From Dastarcus helophoroides (Eukaryota; Arthropoda; Insecta; Coleoptera; Bothrideridae): a stretch of 64,000 bases of DNA. How positions within the stretch are numbered: the first letter of the stretch is position 1; each line of letters starts with the position of its first letter. Made by a program: the position numbers and the translations under genes. Location: contig CM053329.1 in NCBI GenBank assembly GCA_028583605.1, positions 18,185,955-18,249,954 of the forward strand. Reading direction: 5' to 3'. The notes below the pieces were generated by a model that did no database searches, was not told where the DNA came from, and saw only the letters and a program-made list of their open reading frames with translations. Shown here piece after piece: positions 47,701 through 60,499 of this stretch.

Positions 47701-48370
47701 CTTGCATAATGCAAAAAGTAATCAGTCCCTTGATCTAATTGCCAATTTGCCCCCTTAAGCTATCGCGTAATATCTCAGATCGAGAAGAAGCTCCCCATTA
47801 ATATTATAAATACGCTTATAAGTAGCTGCAAATTACAAAACGGAAAGCAAGAAATTTACCCCATTATCTGCTAATAAATACGAGATTGTATTATGGTTCG
47901 AAGCTTAGACTATCGATTGCTGGTCGGTAAAAAGTGAGACGTGGATAGTTCGAGCAAATGCGAATTCAACATAAAGATATGCAAGTACGATTTAATAGAG
48001 CCATTCGTTTTTTAATTTAATAGGCCGACAAATGCTGCCAGCCATTTACATGTTTTAGCGTAAAGTTATGTGAATATTCATACATACTGTAAGCATTTTT
48101 AAGAGTTTTTAGTTGCATATAATCTGAGTTTTACTGCAGTGTGGTATGGGACAGCTTAGCAGGTAGGTAGAGCAGCGTCGGCTCGTGGAATCGATTTTTG
48201 GGGTAAAGGTCGACGATTTAAATAAACAATTTAGGTCAACGACCAGAATTGAGTTAAAACCAAAGATAATTGCAAATTCGTTACCTTGTAATCTTATTTC
48301 AATTTTCTTCATTTCACCATTGAAGTTTCAAGAACAACACTCTTGGAAAACAGCAAATGCCTTGTGAAAG
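47700..48370. other. Single-copy interval, no gene recognised
   Basis: Mixed-composition DNA with short frames on both strands around 48109-48367. The first 20-bp-type repeats of satellite E appear at about 48370. Confidence 0.5.
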
Positions 48371-49569
48371 CGATAGATGTTCCTTTAAACCAGCAAAAAC
48401 TTTTGGAAAGTGGCAGCAGCTTCTTAAAAATAAAAAACAAGTTTTTTACGATACTAGAAGCTTTCTAAAAGTAACAGAATTTTTTTAAATGTAGTTGCAC
48501 TTTTGTGGATTCTTTAGAAACTGGCTGAACACATCGAAACATTTTGAAAAACAACAGAAGTTCTTTGAAAGCGGCGGCAGCTTTTTAAAAGTAACAGCAC
48601 TCGTTGGAAAGCAGCAGAAATATTCTGAAGGCATCAGGAAATAGTAGAACTTTTTTAAAGTAGTAGAAGTTTGTTGATGACTTCAACTGCTTTTGGAAAA
48701 TAGTAAAAATTTGTCAAAATTTAAATTTTATGAATGCAGCAGCTTTCGAAAATTAGCAGAAATTTTAAAAGTAGCAGAATTCTTAAAAATAGCAGAAATG
48801 ATAGTTTCAAAATTTTTGGAAATTGAGATTTCCAAATATAGATTTTAGCAGCAAAAGATTTGGAAAGTAGAAGTCTTGTGAAAGCAGCAGAAACTTTTTT
48901 AAATCATCAGAAGCTTTTTTAAAACTAATGAAATTTTGAAAGACCTGTTAGAAGCATTAGAAAATTCTTTCAAATCATTTTTAAAAGCACCAGGAGCTTT
49001 TTAAAATCATAAACTTGTGGAAACATAGAAATTGTGTCAAGCAGCTTTTTAAAACAGACGCAGATTTTTGAAAGCAGCTAAAGCTTTTGGAAAACAGTAG
49101 CAGCTAAAGCTTTTGGAAAACAGTAGCAGCTTTTTACAAACAGCAGAAACTGCTTAAATGTCAAAAGCTTTTGGAGACCAGCACAATTTTTGACAACACC
49201 AAAATCATTTTTAAAGTAAAAAAAAATAGCTAAACAGTTATAGAAGCATTTTGTAAACTCCACAAGAAATAGAAAAGAAAATTTTTTAATGGCAAACACC
49301 TTTAGGACAAAAAATAGACGATTTTTAAAAGAAGGAGTATTTTTTGAAAACTGCGAAAAGTTTTAGAGTACACCAGTTTTTTTTTAAAGAGCATTCACCT
49401 TTAAAAAAAACAGGAGCTTTTTAAAAGTAAGGGTATCATTTTGAAAGCTACAGCAGCTTTTAAAAATTTGCAGCAGCTTTTGGAAAGTTGCAGCAGCTTT
49501 TGGAAAGCAGCAGAACTTTTTTTTAAGATAGTAAAAGAATTTTTGAACCATCAGCAACTTTTAAAAAAC

Positions 49570-49725
49570 AGAAATATATTTTTTTTGGAGGAACGGACTG
49601 GTTCTTAGTTATCTTCAAAAATTGAAATAGAAATTTTGTCCCCTGAAATCAAGAAAAATTAAAAAACACAACAAAGGTTTCAGGGGACAAGATTCGTTAT
49701 TCAATTTTTAGAAATATTTTTTTTG
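49570..49725 (-). mobile_element. Fold-back element, short reversed copy with target duplication
   Basis: The tail is at the left (GAGGAACGGACTGG, then ATCTTCAAAAATTGAAATAG) and the head at the right (ATTCAATTTTT), so it is inserted in the opposite sense to the other copies. AGAAATATATTTTTTTTG at 49570-49587 and AGAAATATTTTTTTTG at 49710-49725 form a target duplication with a 2-bp difference. The hammerhead-like centre is missing: the sequence jumps from CAACAAAGG straight to TTTCAGGGGAC. Confidence 0.75.
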
Positions 49726-51420
49726 AGCAGAAGAAGATTTAGAAGAAAAGCAAATACTTTGTGGCAGCACTAGAGGCATTTTAAGAACAGCAAAAGATGT
49801 TAAAAAGTAGTAGCAACTTTAAAGAAGAACCTGAAGCTTACGAAAAGTAAGGAGATCATTTTTTAACCAATAGAAGACTTTTGAAAACAGAAGCTTCTGA
49901 GCAAGAACAGAAGATTTTTGAAAGCCTGCGAAATTTTTAAAAAACGATTTAGTAAAATTAGCAGAAGTTATTGAAAAGTAATGGCTTCTTTTTGAAAACA
50001 TCAGAAACTTTTGGAAAACACCAGAAACTTTCAGAAAACACCAGACACTTTTGGAAAACACCAGAAACTTTCGAATAACACCAGAAACTTTCGGAAAGCA
50101 CCAAAGATTTGTAAAAGTGGCATTTTTCAAACCTTTTAAAGATTTCGGAAAGGAACAGCAGTATTTTGTAAATAGAAGCAGATTTTTAAGGTAACAGAAG
50201 TTTCCTGAAAGAAGCTAAATCATTTGAAACGCAGTAGTAGTTTTGCGAAAACACTGTAAATTTTCTGGGAGCATCAGAAGATTTTTTAAAAAAAGCAGCA
50301 GTCCTATGCGGTAGCGAGAGTTATTTTAAACCAGCAGTAGCTTTTTGAAAGCAGCAGAAGCTTGCTGAAAACACCAGAAGCTTTTGAAAAACAAAAGATT
50401 TTTTTTGAAGCATCAGAACATTGCAGATTGCTTCAGCAGCTTTTAAAAAACCGAAATATTTTTTTATAGCACCAGAAACATTTTGAAAAAAAGCAAACAT
50501 TTTGTCGCAGCACTAGAGGCATTTTGAGAACAGAAAAAGATGTTGAAAAGTAGTAGCAACTTTAAAGAAGAACCTGAAGCTTACGAGAAGTAAGCAGATC
50601 ATTTTTTACCCAATAGAAGACTTTTGAAAACCGAAGCTTCTGAGCAAAAACAGAAGATTTTTGAAAGCCTGCGAAATTTTTAAAAAACGATTTAGTAAAA
50701 TTAGCAGAAGTTATTGAAAAGTAATGACTTCTTTTTGACAACATCAGAAACTTTTGGAAAACACCAGAAACTTTTGGAAAACTCCAGACATTTTTGGAAA
50801 AAACCAAAAACTCTCGAATAACAACAGAAACTTTCGGAAAATACCAAAGATTTGTAAAAGGGGCATTTTTCAAACCTTTAAAAGATTTCATAAAGGAACA
50901 GCAGTAGTTTGTAAATAGAAGCAGATTTTTAAGGTAACAGAAGTTTCCGGAAAGAAGCTAAATCATTTGAAACGCAGTAGTAGTTTTGCGAAAACACTGT
51001 AAATTTTCTGGGAGCATCAGACGATTTTTTTAAAAAAGCAGCAGTCCTATGCGGTAGCGAAAGTTATTTTAAACCAGCAGTAGCTTTTTGAAAGCAGCAG
51101 AAGCTTGCTGAAGACACCAGAAGCTTTTAAAAAACAAAGGAATTTTTTGGACCACCAGAACATTGCAGATTGCTTCAGAGGCCTTTAAAAAACAGAAATA
51201 TTTTATTATAGCACCAGAAATCTTTTGAAAAAAGCAAACATTTTGTAGCAGCGCTAGAGGCCTTTTCGGAACAGCTGTTGAAATGTAGTAGCAAATTTAA
51301 AGAACCATCACAGGCTTTTGAAAACCAAAGAAATGATCTTTTAACCAGTAGAAGATTTTTGAAAACAGAAGCTTCTGAACAAGAACATAAGATTTTTGAA
51401 AGCCTGAAAGCCACGAAAAG
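49726..51420. repeat. ~740-bp blocks within satellite E, 2.3 copies
   Basis: AGAACCTGAAGCTTACGA occurs near 49827 and 50569, and ACAGAAGCTTCTGAGCAAG or its variant near 49880, 50620 and 51367. The first two blocks are similar throughout; the third is partial and more diverged. The six-fold 20-bp run near 50001 belongs to these blocks. Confidence 0.82.
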
Positions 51421-51479
51421 CCTTATAAAAGTAGAATCGTTTTAAAAACAGCGAACTACTTAATGAACGTGTCAGAGAA

Positions 51480-53720
51480 GTACACTTTAAAAGGGCAGAA
51501 GCTTTTTAAAAGTGCAAGGAGCTTTTTTAAAGCATCAGAAATACATATAATTTTTAAAAAGCAAAGTGCATTTTCAAAAGCCTCATTTTTAAAATTATCG
51601 TAAGCTTTTGGAAACAGCAGAAGCTTTGTGAAAGCAGCAGCACATTTTTGAAAGCAGCAGCAGATCTTTTAAGGGAAATCTTCCTGAAAGCAGCCTAAGA
51701 TTTTGGAAAACCACCAAGGGTTTTGGAAAGCAGCAACAACTTTGAAAAATCACCAGTAAAATATTGAAAGCATTAGAAGCTTCTGGAGTCCAGCAAAGGC
51801 TTTAAACTCTGGCAGAATTATTTCTAAAGTAAAGAAGCTGATGAAAAAGCAACAGTAGCTTATTGAAAGCTCCAGAAGCTTTCTTGGAAAGGAGATGCTT
51901 TTTTAAAAAACAGAGGCATTTTAAAAACATCTGAAGCTTCCGAAAAAAATCAGAATTTTTGCGAAAGCATTAAACAAGGTTTACTAAAAGTGCACGAAGC
52001 TTTTTAAAAGCATCAGAAGCTAACATATTTTTTAAAAAGCAAAGTGCATTTTCAAAAGCCTCATTTTTAAAATTATCGTAAGCTTTTGAAAACAGCAGAA
52101 GCTTTGTGAAAGCAGCAGCACATTTTTGAGAGCAGTAGCAGATCTTTTAAGCGGAATCTTCCTGAAAGCAGCTAAAGGTTTTGGAAAACCACCAAAGGTT
52201 TTGAAAAGCAGCAACAACTTTGAAAAATCACCAGTAAAATATTGAAAGTATTAGAAGCTTCTGGAGTTCAGCAAAAGCTTCACGACTCTGGCAGAATTAT
52301 TTCTAAAGTAAAGAAGCTGTTGAAAAAGCAACAGTAGCTTACTGAAAGCTCCAGAAGCTTTTTTGGAAAGGAGATGCTTTTTTAAAAAACAGATGCATTT
52401 TAAAAACATCTGAAGCTTCCGAAAAAAATCAGTATTTTTGTGAAAGCATTAAACAAGGTTTATTAAAAGTGCACGAAGCTTTTTAAAAACATCAGAAGCT
52501 AACATATTTTTGAAAAAGCAAAGTTCATTTTCAAAAGCCCCATTTTTAAAATTATCTTAAGCTTTTGAAAACAGCAGAAGCTTTGTGAAAGCAGCAGCAC
52601 ATTTTTGAGAGCAGTAGCAGATCTTTTAAGCGGAATCTTCCTGAAAGCAGCTAAAGGTTTTGGAAAACCGCCAAAGGTTTTGGAAAGCCACAAAAGGTTT
52701 TGGAAAGCAGCAACAACTTTGAAAAATCACCAGTAAAATATTGAAAGTATTAGAATCTTCTGGAGTTCAGCAAAAGCTTCACGACTCTGACAGAATTATT
52801 TCTAAAGTAAAGAAGCTGTTGAAAAAGCAACAGTAGCTTACTGAAAACTCCAGAAGCTTTTTTAGAAAGGAGATGCTATTTCAAAAAGCAGATGTATTTT
52901 AAAAACAACTGAAGCTTCTGAAAAAAATCAGAATTTTTGGAAATCATTAAACAAGGTTTATTAGAAGTGCACAAAACTTTATAAAAGCATCAGAAGCTAA
53001 CATATTTTTTAACAAGCAAAGTGAATTTTCAAACGCATCATTTTTTTAAATTACCGTAAGCTTTTGGAAACAGCAGAAGCTTTGTGACAGCAGCAGCACA
53101 TTTTTGAAAGCAGCAGCCGATCTTTTAACGCAGCGGGTTCTTTCTGAAAACAGCTAAAGATTTTGGAAAACTACCCAAAACTTGGGCTCTACCCAAGGTT
53201 TCGGAAAGCAGCAACAATTTTGAAATATCACTAGCAAAATGTTAAAAGCATTAGAAGCTTGCTGATCGGTACAGGAGTGCAGGAGTTCAGCAAAAGCTTC
53301 ACAGCATTGGCAGAATTATTTTTAAAATACAAAAGCTGTTGAAAAAGCAACAGTAGTTTTCTGAAAACCCCAGAAGATCTTCTGAAAAGCAGATTCCTTT
53401 TCAAAAAACAGATGCATTTTAAAAACATCTCAAGCTTCTGAAAAAAACCAGAATATTTGTGAAAGCTTTAAGGAAGCTTTCTTAATAGGGCAAGAAGTTT
53501 TCTAAAAGCTCCAGAAGTAAAAATATCTTTCAAAAGGCATATTACCTTTTCAAATGCACCATCTTACAAGTTATTGTATGGTTTTGGAAAAGCAGAATAT
53601 TTGCGAAAGTAGGAGCACATTTTTGGATGCAACAGCAGATTTTTTAACATAACAAAATCTTCCTGAAAGCAGTAAAGGATTTTTAAAGCAGCTCAAAGTT
53701 TTCGAAAGAAGCAAAAACAT
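51480..53720. repeat. ~478-bp blocks within satellite E, about 4.5 copies
   Basis: GCAAAGTGCATTTTCAAA and variants lie at 51561, 52039, 52518 and 53016, giving spacings of 478, 479 and 498 bp. A weaker copy begins near 53530. The second and third blocks are the most alike. Confidence 0.85.
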
Positions 53721-53905
53721 TTTAGAAACATAAGAAAAAACTTTGAAAGTATTAGAAGCTTTTGGAGACCAACAGATATTTAATGACAGCGGTAGAATCA
53801 TTTTTAGAATGCAAAAGCTGCAGAAAAAGCAGCAGTTGCTTTATAAAAACTCCAGAAGCTTTCGGAAAGCAGGATATTTTTTTATAATAGCTGCTTTTTT
53901 AAAAA

Positions 53906-54081
53906 AGAAGTTTTTGAAAATTGAAATACAAATCCTGTCCCCCGAAACCAAGAAAGAATAAAAAAAAAACAAACGTTGCTCTGGTTTTTTAATCTTTTTT
54001 GGTTTCAGAGGAAAAGATTTGTATTTCAATTTTTGAGGACAACCAAGAACCAGTCCAGTCCGTTTCACCAGAAATTTTTGA
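53906..54081 (+). mobile_element. Fold-back element, centre-deleted copy with target duplication
   Basis: The head AAAATTGAAATAC starts after AGAAGTTTTTGA (53906-53917), and the tail ends before AGAAATTTTTGA (54070-54081); the duplication differs at one base of 12. The arms keep TTGCTCT but lack the hairpin and the GAAACGCG box, so no hammerhead-like motif remains. Confidence 0.75.
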
Positions 54082-55472
54082 AAAAAAGCAGAAACTATGA
54101 AAGCCTTTTTTCAAAATAGAAAAAGCATTATTAAAGCATCAAAATATTATGAAAAACGGCAAACATTTTGTGACATCAGTAGAACATTTTTGAAGCCAGC
54201 AGAAGACGTCAAAAAGTAGCAGCAGGTGTTTGAAATTGACAAAAGCTTTTGGAAAGTAGCAGAATCAAAAAAGCAGAAGATTTATGAAAAGATCAAAAGA
54301 TTTTAGAAAACAGCAGAAGATTTTAGAAAATAGCAGAAGATTTTGGAAAGCAGCAGAAGATTTTTGCAAATAAAAACTTCCCAGGTAAATTTTTGAAAAA
54401 CATTTTTATGAAAGTAGCACTATTTGTTAAAAGGCAGTAGCTGCTTTTTAAATGTAATCAACAAAAGCATTTGGGAAACAGCAAACCTTTTTTAAAACAA
54501 TTTTTGAGAGCAGTAGAAGCACTGGAAAGTCGCAGCAGGTTTCCCAAAGTACTAGAAGTCTTTGGAAAATAGCAGAACTGTTGTATAAAAGTTTTGTAAA
54601 AATAAAAGTTTCCCAGACTTTCTGAAAACTTTAATTTGTTTTCCTAAAAGTAGCAGAAGCTGTTGAAAAGAAGTAGTTGATTTCTAAAAGCACCAAAAAC
54701 AAAACAGCAGAAGTTTTAAAAACAAGCAGAAGGCTTTTGATGACAATAGTAGCCCAAATAAGTTTCCAAAAGAAGCAGATATTTTTTGCTAGAAGTTTTT
54801 GGAAAGCAGCGAAGTCTTTTTTAAAACATAAGAGGTTTTTTAAAAGCCGAAACTTCCAAAAAACAGAAAAGGCTCTTTTAAAGCTAGGAAGATTTTTGAA
54901 AAATAATAAGCAAGTAACCGAAGCTATCAGAAAGCAGTAGCAGCTTTCTAATAACACCAAAAGCTTTTGCAAAAGAGCTGAAGCTTTTGTAAAATATCAG
55001 ACCACTTTTAAAAGCAGAAACCAAAAAAACCAAACAAAGAAAGAAACCAAAAAACAGAAAAAGGTCTTTTAAAACTCGGGAGATTCTTGAAAAATAAGAA
55101 AGTAACGAAAGTCGTTAAAAAGCAGTAGCACCTTTTTAATAACACCAACAGCTTTGTGAAAGAAGGGAGTCTTGTGGAAGTAGCAAAAGCTTTTTCAAAG
55201 CAACAAAATATCACATAAATCATCAAACACTTTTGGAAATGCCAGAAGCATCTTCGACACTTAGACATTTCTTAAAACAGGTTTTTGAATACCATAGAAG
55301 CTTACTAAAAGCAGCAGTGACATCTGATATGAAGCAGCACGTTTTTAAAAGTAGCAAAAATTTTATAGAACCGTAGAATCTTTTGTATAGTAGCACATTT
55401 TTGAAGGTGAAAATTGAAATACAAAACTTGTCCCCTGAAACCAAGAAAGATTTAAAAACACAACAAAGGTTG

Positions 55473-55513
55473 CTGTAACGCGTTTCGACAGCCAAGCTGT
55501 CATCTTCAGAGAG
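55473..55513 (-). ncRNA. Hammerhead-ribozyme-like motif, left arm (minus strand)
   Basis: Minus-strand CTGAAGA, perfect GACAGC with GCTGTC hairpin, GAAA and ACGCGT are all present. One stem I base is changed (ACAG in place of AGAG). The catalytic core is as complete as in the 35600 copy. Confidence 0.48.
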
Positions 55514-55530
55514 AAACAACAGAACAGTTT

Positions 55531-55571
55531 CCCTCTGCAGATGACAGCTTGGCTGTCGAAACGCATTAGAG
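55531..55571 (+). ncRNA. Hammerhead-ribozyme-like motif, right arm (plus strand)
   Basis: The first box is CTGCAGA, which differs only at the tolerant seventh position. The hairpin GACAGC with GCTGTC is perfect. ACGCAT breaks the palindrome and stem I starts CCCT. Confidence 0.44.
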
Positions 55572-56699
55572 CAACCTTTGTTGTGTTTTTTAATCTTTCT
55601 TGGTTTCAGGAGACAAGTTCTGTATTTCAATTTTTAAAGATAACCAAGGACCAGTCCGTTCCATCAAAACAAAAAAAAGGTGAAAATAGCAAATTGAAAG
55701 CACCTTAAGCTTACGGAAAACCGTAAGTGCTTTGTGACTGCAGTAGAATATTTTTAAAGTTAGAGCTTTTGGAAAGCAGTAGAAAATTTATTCAGAAAGA
55801 AGAAAATTTTGGAATACAACAGAAGATTTTTTAAAACAGAAGCTTTCGAAGTATCTTAAGTCTGGTAAATTTTTGGAAAAGAGTTTTATGAAAGTAGCTG
55901 GACTCAGAATTTGCTGAATAGCAGTAGCTACTTTTTAAATGAAAGTAACATAAGCCTTTGGAAAATAGCAGACCTTTGTTAAATCAAAATAAACTTTTTC
56001 AAAGCAGTAGAAGCAGTAGGAAGCCACAGCCACTCTTTAAATGTAGGCAACAGAAGCATTTGGGAAACATCAGACCTTCTTTAAGTCAGTAGAGCCGCAG
56101 CAGGTTTTTGAAAGTACTAGAAATCTTTGTAAAATAGCAAAATTGTTGTGTAAAGATCTTGTAAAAACAAAAGCTTCTCAGGTTTTCAGAAAACCTAAAA
56201 TTCTTTTAGAAAACTAAAGGTACCAGAAGCGTCGAAAAGAAGTAATCACTTCCTAAAAGCCCCAAAAAACAAAACAGCAGAACTTTGAGAAAACAGCAGA
56301 AGACTTCTGAAGACAGCAGTAGCTGCCTTCAGAAGTCTTCTGCTGTTTTCTCAAAGTTTCCAAACGAACCAGGAGTTTTTGGAATAAGTGGAAGTTTTCT
56401 AAAACATCAGACGACTTTTAAAAGCAGAAACTTCCAAAAACCAGAAAAGGCTCCTTTAAAGCTTGGAAGATTTTTGAAAAACAGCAAACAAAATAACAGA
56501 AAGTTTTCAGACAAACCAGGAGTTTTTGCCAGAAGTTTTTGGAAAACATCGGAAACCCTCTTAAAACATCAGACCACTTTTAAAAGCAGAAGCTTCCAAA
56601 AAACAGAAGCTCTTTTAAAGCTTGGGAGATTTTTGAAAAACGACAAAGTAACAGAGGGTTTCCAAACGAACCAGAAATTTTTGTAAAACAGGGGCAGCT

Positions 56700-58235
56700 T
56701 TTTTTGAAACATCAGAAGACTTTTAAAAGCAGAAACCTCCAAAATTAGAAAAGGCTCTTTTAAATCTTAGGAGATTTTTGAAAAACAACAAAGTAACAGA
56801 AGTTACTAAAAAGCAGGAGCAGCTTTCTAACAACATCAACTGCTTCTGGAAAACAAGAAAGCCTTGTAGAAGCAGCTACATTTTTTCCAGAGGAACAAAA
56901 AACCTGAGAAATTATCAAACACTTTTGGAGATGCCAGAAGCCCAGAAAATTTTTAAAAGAGCTTTCCGAACACACTAGAAGCTTCATAAAAGCAGCAGAG
57001 ACATTTGGAATGAGGCAGCTTTTAAAAGCAGAAACCTCCAAAAACAGAAAAGGCTCTTTTAAACCTTGGGAGATTTTTGAAAAACAACAAAGTAACAGAA
57101 GTTACTAAAAAGCAGGAGCAGCTTTCTAACAACACCAACTGCTTCTGGAAAACAAGAAAGCCTTGTAGAAGCAGCTTCATTTTTTCCAGAGGAACACAAA
57201 ACCTGAGAAATTATCAAACACTTTTGGAGATGCCAGAAGCCCAGAAAATTTTTAAAAGAGCTTTCCGAACACACTAGAAGCTTCATAAAAGCAGCAGAGA
57301 CATTTGGAATGAGGCAGCTTGTAAAAGCAGAAACCTCCAAAAACAGAAAAGGCTCTTTTAAACCATGGGAGATTTTTGAAAAACAACAAAGTAACAGAAG
57401 TTACTAAAAAGCAGGAGCAGCTTTCTAACAACACCAACTGCTTCTGGAAAACAAGAAAGCCTTGTAGAAGCAGCTTCATTTTTTCCAGAGGAACACAAAA
57501 CCTGAGAAATTATCAAACACTTTTGGAGATGCCAGAAGCCCAGAAAATTTTTAAAAGAGCTTTTTGAACACACTAGAAGCTTCTTAAAAGCAGCAGAGAC
57601 ATTTGGAATGAGGCAGCTTTTAAAAGCAGAAACCTCCAAAAAGGCTCTTTTAAACCTTGGGAGATTTTTGAAAAACAACAAAGTAACAGAAGTTACTAAA
57701 AAGCAGGAGCAGCTTTCTAACAACACCAACTGCTTCTGGAAAACAAGAAAGCCTTGTAGAAGCAGCTTCATTTTTTCCAGAGGAACACAAAACCTGAGAA
57801 ATTATCAAACACTTTTGGAGATGCCAGAAGCCCAGAAAATTTTTAAAAGAGCTTTTTGAACACACTAGAAGCTTCTTAAAAGCAGCAGAGACATTTGGAA
57901 TGAGGCAGCTTTTCAAAGCAGAAACCTCCAAAAACAGAAAAGGCTTCTTTTTTTTGCGAGATTTTTGAAAAACAACAAAGTAACAGAAGTTACTAAAAAG
58001 CAGGAGCAGCTTTTTAACAACACCAACTGCTTTTGGAAAACAAGAAAGCCTTATAGAAACAGCTAAAGTTTTTCCAAAGGAACACAAAACCTGAGAAATT
58101 ATCAAACACTTTTGGAGATGCCAGAAGCACAGAAAATTTTTAAAAGAGCTTTTTGAGCACACTAGAAGCTTTCCAAAAGTAGCAGTGACATTTGGAATGA
58201 GGTAGCTCATTTTTAAAAGTACCAAACACTTTTAC
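56700..58235. repeat. ~299-bp tandem array within satellite E, five copies
   Basis: GAGATTTTTGAAAAACAACA occurs at 56771, 57070, 57369, 57661 and 57958, spaced 299, 299, 292 and 297 bp. The first four copies are nearly identical; the fifth is more diverged. Other landmarks are CCAACTGCTTCTGGAAAAC and CTTTTGGAGATGCCAGAAG. The minus-strand frame 57650-58225 (191 codons) is the longest open frame in the window, but it simply spans two copies and shifts frame between copies elsewhere. Confidence 0.93.
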
Positions 58236-58837
58236 AGAGCGGTGGAATCTTTCGCAGAGTAGCAGCTTTTCAAATAGTTACTTGAAAGCATCAAAAACTA
58301 ATGGAAAATATTAAATGCTTTGTGACTGCAGTAGAAGTAGTAAAAGCTTCTGGAAAACAGCAGAAAAGTTATTAAAAGAGAAGGTTTTTGAATACAGCAC
58401 AAGATTTTTCAAAACAGAAACTTTCCAAGTTTTTTAAGTCGAGTAGGTTTTTGGAAAAGAGTTTTACGAAAGTAGCAGGATTCAGGATTTGCTGAATAAC
58501 AGTAACTTCTTTTTAAATGAAAGCAGCATTAGTATTTGAAAAAATACCAGATTTTTGTTGAATCAGCATAAGTTTATGCTAAGCTTTATGAAAGTAGCAG
58601 GATTCAGGATCTGCATAATAGAAGTAACTACTTTTTAAATGAATGCAGCATAAACCTTTGGAAAAAAGCAGAGCTTTGTTAAATCAGCATAAACTTTTTG
58701 AAAGCAGTTGAAGCAGTTGGAAATCCCAACAGGTTTCTAAAATTACTAAAAGTCTTCGAAAAATAGCAGAACCCTTGTACAGAAGTCTTATGTAAACAGA
58801 AACCTCCCAACATTTTTGGAAACTTGAAAAATTTTTC

Positions 58838-58976
58838 AAGAACACTGTGAAATACAAATCTTGTCCCCTGAAACCAAATAGGATTAATAAAAAAAATCTT
58901 TCTTGGTTTCAGGGGATAAGATTTGTATTTCAGTTTTTGAAGTTAACCAAGGCCAGTCGGTTCCACCAAAAGAACA
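58838..58976 (+). mobile_element. Fold-back element, centre-deleted copy at the edge of the 555-bp array
   Basis: The head GTGAAATACAAATC leads to CTTGTCCCCTGAAACC, then a short remnant, GGTTTCAGGGGATAAG, and the tail CCAGTCGGTTCCACC. AAGAACA flanks it on both sides (58838-58844 and 58970-58976). It has lost its arms. Confidence 0.7.
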
Positions 58977-59388
58977 GTTTAATGAAGGTAACAGAAGCTG
59001 TTGAAAAGTAGTAGTTTTTTTAGTAACAGAAAAAGCATCTGCAAAACAGCAACATTTTAAGAAAGTTGCAGAATTTTGAGGAGGACGCAGTAGAAGCCTT
59101 TTAAAGTCAACAAAAGCTGTTAACAAGCAGGAATAGATTTCCGAAAGAATCAAAATCTTTTGGAAAATAGCTGAACTTTTTTTAAAACACAGGCGACGAC
59201 TTTTAAAAGCAGAAGTTTCCAAAAAAACAGGAAAAGTATTTTTAAAATTTGGGAAATGATTGAAAAAACTTTCTTTTGAAAGTAGCTGCAGTAGCAGCTT
59301 TCGAATAACAACAGAAGCTTTTGGAAAACAGAGCTTTGTAGAAGCAGTAAAGGCTTTTCCAAAACTGAAATACAAATCAGAGAGATAT

Positions 59389-59429
59389 CTCTCTGAAGAT
59401 GAGAGCTTGGCTATCGAAACGCGTTAAAG
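59389..59429 (+). ncRNA. Hammerhead-ribozyme-like motif, satellite unit 1
   Basis: CTCT and CTGAAGA (59393-59399), hairpin GAGAGC-TTG-GCTATC with one G-A mismatch, GAAA, ACGCGT, T, then AAAG instead of AGAG. It is preceded by the perfect palindrome AGAGAGATATCTCTCT, which offers a competing fold. Confidence 0.42.
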
Positions 59430-59943
59430 CAACCTTTGTTGCATTTTTTATTCTTTTTTGGGTTCAGGGGACAAGATTTTTATTTTAGTTCTTGAGGTTA
59501 ACCAAGGGCCAGTCCGTTCCACCAAAATAACAGTTTAATGAAAGTAGCAGAAGTTGTTAAAAAGGAGTACTCTTTTTTTAGAGACAGCAAAAGCATTTGC
59601 AAAACATCAACCTTTTAATAAAGTGGCAGAATTTTGAGAAAGCAATAGAAGCCTTTTAAAGGCAACCAAAGCTGTTAACAAGCAGGAATAGATTTCCGAA
59701 AGAATCAGAATTTTTTGGAAAATAGCTGAACTTTTTTTAAAACACAGGCGACGACTTTTAAAAGCAGAAGTTTCCAAAAAAACAGGAAAAGTATTTTTAA
59801 AATTTGGGAAATGATTGAAAAAACTTTCTTTTAAAAGTAGCTGCAGTAGCAGCTTTCAAATAACAACAGAAGCTTTTGGAAAACGGAGCTTTGTAGAAGC
59901 AGTAAAGGCTTTTCCAAAACTGAAATACAAATCAGAGAGATAT

Positions 59944-59984
59944 CTCTCTGAAGATGAGAGCTTGGCTATCGAAACGCGTTAAAG
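59944..59984 (+). ncRNA. Hammerhead-ribozyme-like motif, satellite unit 2
   Basis: It is identical to unit 1 over the motif, with the box at 59948-59954. Confidence 0.42.
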
Positions 59985-60499
59985 CAACCTTTGTTGCATT
60001 TTTTATTCTTTTTTGGGTTCAGGGGATAAGATTTTTATTTTAGTTCTTGAGGTTAACCAAGGGCCAGTCCGTTCCACCAAAATAACAGTTTAATGAAAGT
60101 AGCAGAAGTTGTTAAAAAGGAGTACTCTTTTTTTAGAGACAGCAAAAGCATTTGCAAAACATCAACATCTTAAGAAAGTGGCAGAATTTTGAGAAAGCAG
60201 TAGAAGCCTTTTAAAGACAACAAAAGCTGTTAACAAGCAGGAATAGATTTCCGAAAGAATCAGAATCTTTTGGAAAATAGCTGAACTTTTTTTAAAACAC
60301 AGGCGACGACTTTTAAAAGCAGAAGTTTCCAAAAAAAACAGGAAAAGTATTTTTAAAATTTGGGAAATGATTGAAAAAACTTTCTTTTGAAAGTAGCTGC
60401 AGTAGCAGCTTTCGAATAACAACAAAAGCTTTTGGAAAACAGAGCTTTGTAGAAGCAGTAAAGGCTTTTCCAAAACTGAAATACAAATCAGAGAGATAC

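Larger units (their letters stand above)
55404..55683 (+). mobile_element. Fold-back element with both hammerhead-like arms
   Basis: The head AAATTGAAATAC starts at 55411 and the tail GACCAGTCCGTTCCATC ends near 55665. AAGGTGA lies immediately before the head (55404-55410) and again at 55677-55683, past a short A-rich stretch. Both arms are nearly complete and separated by a loop of about 17 bases. Confidence 0.8.

Noticed and set aside
57650..58225. The longest open frame in the window (191 codons, minus strand) as a gene.
   Set aside because: It spans two copies of the 299-bp repeat, has low-complexity leucine- and phenylalanine-rich content, and the same DNA is in other frames in neighbouring copies.
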